This document shows, piece after piece, positions 59,403-64,000 of a stretch of DNA of 64,000 nucleotides (position 1 is the first letter of the stretch; every line of letters starts with the position of its first letter). The notes under the pieces were generated by a model. That model did not search any database. It was given only the letters and a program-made list of their open reading frames with translations, and was not told where the DNA came from. Position numbers and translations under genes: made by a program. Source of the DNA: Phragmites australis (taxonomy: Eukaryota; Streptophyta; Magnoliopsida; Poales; Poaceae); the NCBI RefSeq assembly GCF_958298935.1, contig NC_084921.1, positions 41,325,001-41,389,000 on the forward strand, in the 5' to 3' direction.

Positions 59403-60843
59403 ATGGGTTGCTGCGGCGCTATGTCCGCCAGGCCGCGCGGCGTCCGCGAGGAGAAGCTGCTCCGCGTCCCCGGCGCGTCCGTGCACCTCATGGCCGGCTC
59501 CGACGGCCCCGTCGAGATCGCCCGGGGCGACCTCGCCGTCGTCAGGATCACCAAGGACGACGTGGCCGTGGCCGCCGTGGTGCGCGTCGGCCGCGACCTG
59601 GGCTGGCCGCTGGCGCGGGACGAGCCCGTGGTCAAGCTCGACCGGCTGCACTACCTGTTCACGCTGCCGGACAAGGACGGCACGTTCCTCAACTACGGCG
59701 TCTCCTTCGCCGCTACGGCGGCCGACGCCACCGCGCTGGCGTCACTCGACAGCTTCCTCAGCTCCAACGCCTGCTTCTCCGCCCCTTCTGCGGTCGCCGC
59801 TTCCCTGCAGTCGAGTTCCAGGCCGACGTCGTCGGACGGGTACTGGAACGACTTCGAGCCAAGGATGGAAGGCTACAACGGCGTGCTCGCGAAAGCGATC
59901 GCCTCTGGCACCGGCCAGCTCGTGAAGGGCATCTTCATGTGCAGCGAGGCCTACGCCAGCCAGGTGCTCTGGTCGCTGTCCCTCCCCTTCGTTCTGACAG
60001 GCCCAGTGGAGAGACTGAGACTGGAGAATTGGTATGCCTGGGTCACACATCTGTTTCTTGCAGGTTCAGAGGGGAGCCGACCTGTTTCGTCCTCAGGCTG
60101 CCGGCGACGTGAGCAACCGATTCGGCGGAGCTGACCGGAGCAGCCAGGCGAGCACGAAGCGTGGAGGAGTCAACAAGAGCCTCAAGAGGTAACTGAACTA
60201 GCTAGGATCCTTGCCTGCCTGCCTGCCTTATTGCTTACTACTAGCACCGGCTGATGATCTCGGCTGACCTTCAGGGTAAGGAAGCTGTCGGAGATGACCG
60301 AGAAGATGAGCCAGTCGTTGCTGGATACGGTCATCTCGGTGACGGGGTCGATGGCGGCGCCACTGCTTCGTTCCAAGCAAAGGAGAGCCTTCGTCGCCAC
60401 CGTCCCCGGCGAGGTCATCCTGGCCTCTCTTGATGCTATCAGTGAGTGCCCTGCCAACTCTTCATGCTCATTGTTCACTAGACAAGGGATGTGTCATGTT
60501 CAACCTATGACCATGGTTGCCAGATAAAGTTATTGACGCAGTAGAGGCTGCTGAGAAGAGATCACTTGCTGCAACTTCCAGTGTCGTCGCTGGTGCAGTG
60601 TCCAGGAGGTAAGAACACTCGAATGCCGTATGAAAATTAGAGAATTGATCAAATTTCATGCCTAAGACACGGCCGTTTCCTAGGTACGGCGAGAGCGCAG
60701 GGGAGGCAACCGAAGACGCGTTCGCGACGGCCGGCCACGCCGTGGGGACGGCGTGGAACCTCTTCAAGATAAGGAAGGCCGTCACACCGTCGTCTTCCCT
60801 CCCTGGGAACATGGTGAAGAGCGCCGTCAGGAAGAGGAACTGA
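59403..60843 (+). CDS. ERD7-like senescence/dehydration-associated protein
   Basis: This belongs to the plant ERD7/senescence-domain family, whose members bind lipids and respond to drought, cold and senescence. Exons are 59403-59963, 60064-60188, 60275-60441, 60524-60608 and 60684-60843; all introns are GT-AG and the frame gives 365 aa. The start is the ATG of [13 protein letters not shown], and MGCC could be a lipid-modified N-terminus. The N-terminal half has [37 protein letters not shown] and [13 protein letters not shown], the usual ERD7 opening. The senescence domain starts near residue 154 ([20 protein letters not shown]) and includes [26 protein letters not shown] and [20 protein letters not shown]. 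It is convergent with the S24 gene, whose stop lies 743 bp away. No defect is seen. The exact paralogue within the family is not known. Confidence 0.93.
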
Positions 60844-61586
60844 CGCCCCATTTGCATTGCGCAGCACGCAGCACAGCGAAACCGCTACAATTCGCCAAGA
60901 GATAATGCTATACATTGTGACTGGTGTGCATGGCTTTCAAAAGAAGACGCTGCTATGCAGAATGATCATGTACTGACGATGATAAATTTAACGGATATTA
61001 ACTATGACAAAGATTTCTAGATAATGCCTCAGTGCCCTCTGCTGTGCTACCAAATATTTATTTTTACTCCATGTTACCCATTAAAAAAACAGAGAAGGAT
61101 TACCCCCGCACTAAATTTAGTACAAACGGATAGAGCAGGGACTGAGTGGACTGACCAATAACGGAGTAATATTAGCACAATGGTTGTCATTGCAAGATAC
61201 TACAATAGAGAACTATCCTGGTCATGATATCCTGAAATGCTGCGGTAGCATGTCCAAAGTCCTAACTCGGCAGGAAGACTACTTAGCTTCGACAAGCATC
61301 AGAATTCAGGAGCAACACTCAAATGAAGCACACGATCAACATAATCAATTATAAAAGCTGATAAGCATCAGAAAGATGAGCAAATCACACAACTGCATGA
61401 GAAAATAGGTTGGCTTGCAAGTTAATAGCCTTCTCATAACATGCTATAACCAATCTGGGTTCACATCCTGGAATAACAAAACTTCACTTCAATGCTGGGG
61501 AGAACAAAACCTAACACGAACATAATTATGACATTGCTGCTAGAACAGCCGGAGTTCAGAACAGTAAAGCAAATGTAAATGAGTGT
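60844..61586. other. Convergent 3' flanks of the ERD7-like and S24 genes
   Basis: This must hold both 3' UTRs. ATGATAAATTTAACGG near 60979 and AATAACAAAACTT near 61472 are possible signal regions on the two strands. No other gene is visible. Confidence 0.5.
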
Positions 61587-63217
61587 TCACTTCTTTTTCC
61601 CAGCATCAGCAGCCTTGGTCTGTAAAAATATAACAGAAACCACAGCTTATGTCAGTAACCAGAAGTGACCTAATACATAACGCATAAAGGAACTGCAGGC
61701 CAGAAATATCATGATAAGTGGCTCACCTTCTTGACACCACGGATCTTCTTGGACCTGTTCTTCCGCTCTTTCATTTGCTTGCGGGACTTCTCAACCTTAG
61801 TGGCAAGACCGTTCTGAGGAAACCAGAAAATTAATCACAGGAACAATATACAGAAGCTACAAGGAGGTAAATAAAATCCATAGGAATGTTAATGGACCAC
61901 CTGAAAGCACTAGCATATAGAAGGCAACCTTTGGAGACATTCATCAAATCCACGCAATCAAAACTTAATCAAACATTGACATGTCATTTTAGTGATGTAT
62001 TAATCTTAACACCACTGGTCAACAATGCAAAAAGGCCGATAAGATGATATATATCACTATCTACAGTCTTGTGCATTGTTGAGTTTTTGCTGAACTCGTC
62101 ATAAAGATAGTGTCATCTCATAGGAGCACTATCTGTAGGTGATTACTGCGTTACAATACATTCAAATCTTACCACAGCTAAATGGGGTAATGACATAACA
62201 TTTCTTTCCAGCTTAAGGCCTAGCGAGGGTGCAATGCAACTGTCGCAAGAAAAGGCACACTATAAATTATGCAGCTTCAGCATAAGTGTCCTGACCTTCG
62301 ATTTGTACTACTATGTTCTTAATCACAGGCACCATACTGCAGCACATAGTAGGAACAATATGCATTTGCAAACAAGTAGTGCACATTACATCAATGTGCA
62401 TTACAATTTACAAAAAAGATCAGCACTACCTACCACAAATCTATCGTTCCACCAGCTTATTTATCTTCCTGATACTCCCACAAAAACAAAGCGTATATAC
62501 AGCAGAATTTACATAAAAAAATGTAAGCACGAACACAAACTACTAACCTGCCCATCAACTTTGTATTAGTGTGTGTTGCTACAGAAAAGGTGCTAGCGAT
62601 TTTAAATCAATAGTCATACATTCACACTGGGAGCTACACCGGACAAGGATACTATGCAACTATCCAGCCTCAAGTAAGCAAGCACCGAGAGCATAGCTAC
62701 AGACAGCGAGTTCTTAGATTTAGAAGCAAGTACTAGATTGCAACATACCCTGATGAGGCGGTACTTGGGCTCAAACTTCTTGGCGGCCTCGAGGTTGTCG
62801 TAGATGAGGCCGAACCCAGTGGACTTGCCTCCTCCGAAGTGGGTGCGGAACTTGAACACAAAGATGCAGTTTGTGTCCTTCACCTCGTACAACTTGGCCA
62901 GCCTCTCCTTCAGCTCCGCCTACACACAGAACCCCCCAACCCTGAGATCCAGAAAAGACGCTCACGCCACAGCAGCAGCGCGTACAATACCGGCACAGAG
63001 ATCTCACCTTGGAGACGTTAGCCCGGCCGGGGTGGATCACCTCGAGCACCTGCAGATAAAGGTGACAAAAAAAGGCAGAGATTTAGTGATAGAGAGAGAT
63101 GGGAAGGAGGGGGAGGTGAGGGATGGCACGTACGAATTGCTTGCGGGAGAGGAGGCGGTTGGTCATGAACTTGCGGGTGCGGAGGGTGACCGCCGAGGTG
63201 GCCTTGGAGTCCGCCAT
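61587..63217 (-). CDS. RPS24: 40S ribosomal protein S24 (eS24)
   Basis: A structural protein of the small ribosomal subunit. Exons on the minus strand are 63217-63134, 63049-63008, 62919-62749, 61813-61727 and 61619-61587, giving 138 aa, the usual plant length. The start is [20 protein letters not shown]. The core has [55 protein letters not shown] and FEPKYRLIR. The basic tail reads [19 protein letters not shown] and ends ADAGKKK. All splice sites are GT-AG, and every exon length is a multiple of three, so all introns are phase 0. Intron 3 is the longest (62748-61814). The sequence is very close to other plant S24 proteins and shows no defect, so it is very probably expressed. Confidence 0.97.
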
Positions 63218-63309
63218 GGTTGGAGCTGGCCGCGCCGCCGCCGGGGGGAGAGGAGATGAAGGGGAGGAGGCGCGCGAGAGGAGCGAGGGCTAAGGGCTGG
63301 CTGGCGGCA

Positions 63310-63460
63310 CGGAAAACCCTAGGAGAGGGTGAGGTGGATATTTATATCGTGGGCTTGGAGGTGCGGGAGGTGGTGGGGACTGGATAGTAGAAGGGCCTGA
63401 CACGAACGGGCCACGATTGAGGCCCAAAAACCTTTGGTACTCTTGGCCCAAAATCTAGGC
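63310..63460 (-). promoter_or_regulatory. S24 promoter with TATA, telo-box and site II-like motifs
   Basis: On the minus strand a TATA box GATATAAATATCC lies at about 63336-63348, some 120 bp before the start codon. A telo-box-like AAACCCTA is at 63314-63321 (plus strand, inverted with respect to the gene). Site II-like TGGGCC/GGCCCA motifs occur near 63420 and 63445. Telo-box plus site II is the known signature of plant ribosomal-protein promoters that couple expression to growth. Confidence 0.75.
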
Positions 63461-64000
63461 AACATGAAGAATTTTTTATTTTTATATTTCCTAACATAAA
63501 TAATTAAATAAATATACCTCGGATCAAAAAATTTACAAAATTAAACATCTACCGCCCTCTCATGAGGCAGTAAGGTTGAGAGGGCAGAAAGGTGCCACTA
63601 TGGCAGGTCCAGCCCCTACCGCCCTTTGATGAGGCGATTAGGCTCGGAGTACCTACCTTTTTTTTTCAATTTTTCCTTTCCTATTTCTCTATGTGGGCAG
63701 TGGGTTGCCGTACTTTAAAATTTGTGAAACTTTTTTATAGGGCCTATAATTCATGATGAATCCATTTTAAAAGCATTCACCTCAATACCCCATGTAGGTT
63801 TCAAAATAAAAAAAAAACTCCAAAGAGGGTTACTTTAAGAACTTGTAGCAATTTTTAAGGCCAAAAAAATCCTAAAAAATTGGAAAAAATCACTAATACT
63901 CCTCTCATTTATCTTAATAACATCTAAAATTATTTACAACCCTAGGTTACTTGGTGAAAAAGTGAATTCCTTTGTGATGCTCTATTTATATGCATTTTTA
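63461..64000. other. Unassigned AT-rich DNA with a short duplicated motif
   Basis: TACCGCCCTCTCATGAGGCA (63550) and TACCGCCCTTTGATGAGGCG (63617) are 67 bp apart and nearly identical; TGAGAGGGC near 63578 is a partial reverse copy. This may be part of a repeat family that continues outside the window. No coding region is seen. Confidence 0.5.

Noticed and set aside
59408..60112. Arg/Ala-rich 234-codon frame overlapping the ERD7-like gene
   Set aside because: It is an alternative frame of GC-rich exon 1; the true frame carries conserved ERD7 motifs and splices cleanly.
62804..63259. A 151-codon plus-strand frame across the start of the S24 gene
   Set aside because: It is antisense to the S24 exons, whose protein is unmistakable on the minus strand.

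Overview
This window is nuclear DNA from a flowering plant, almost certainly a grass (Poaceae). The conserved genes have plant intron-exon structure, start exons are GC-rich, and the space between them is filled with nested CACTA, MULE, LINE, Ty1-copia and Ty3-gypsy elements as in medium or large grass genomes. I cannot name the species. I saw no prokaryotic, organellar or CRISPR features.

The host genes are: (1) an R2R3-MYB factor of the RAX/MYB36-like group (4138-5446, +, 3 exons, 289 aa); (2) two near-identical small genes from a local duplication (15846-16160 and 18994-19311, +); (3) a group A MAP kinase kinase like rice MKK1 (25586-29596, -, 8 exons, 355 aa); (4) a four-helix membrane protein (32167-32655, +) followed by a short broken relative (32996-33187); (5) an isolated, frameshifted last exon of a hexokinase (43526-43862, +); (6) an ERD7-like senescence-domain protein (59403-60843, +, 5 exons, 365 aa); (7) 40S ribosomal protein S24 (61587-63217, -, 5 exons, 138 aa), convergent with gene 6. 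All splice sites were placed by eye; frames close exactly for all four multi-exon genes.

The repeats, left to right: an 8.2-kb CACTA element (5480-13681) starts 33 bp after the MYB stop codon, carries a decayed TNP2-type transposase, and contains a second, 1.3-kb non-autonomous CACTA. Then come a small MITE, a LINE fragment, a 170-bp tandem duplication and an inverted-terminus element. A collapsed Ty1-copia (19458-25029) has a MULE with a perfect 9-bp target duplication in its 3' LTR. A CACTA-like fragment with Ulp1-type protease remnants abuts a copia LTR near 31.7 kb. A minus-strand copia (from 35007) is followed by a Ty3-gypsy (37683-42840) whose two LTRs differ more than tenfold in length. 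A Ty1-copia with an unshifted gag-pol frame and six stop codons (44260-49338) is bracketed by 350-bp direct repeats. A Tat/RIRE2-like gypsy on the minus strand (50300-58048) contains a SIRE-like copia fragment.

The host genes do not form a pathway or cluster. The main interest is structural: transposons that rearranged gene flanks (the MYB 3' end, the hexokinase exon) and unusual recombination products around LTR elements. I found no convincing new biological system; the best candidates for follow-up are in the findings.
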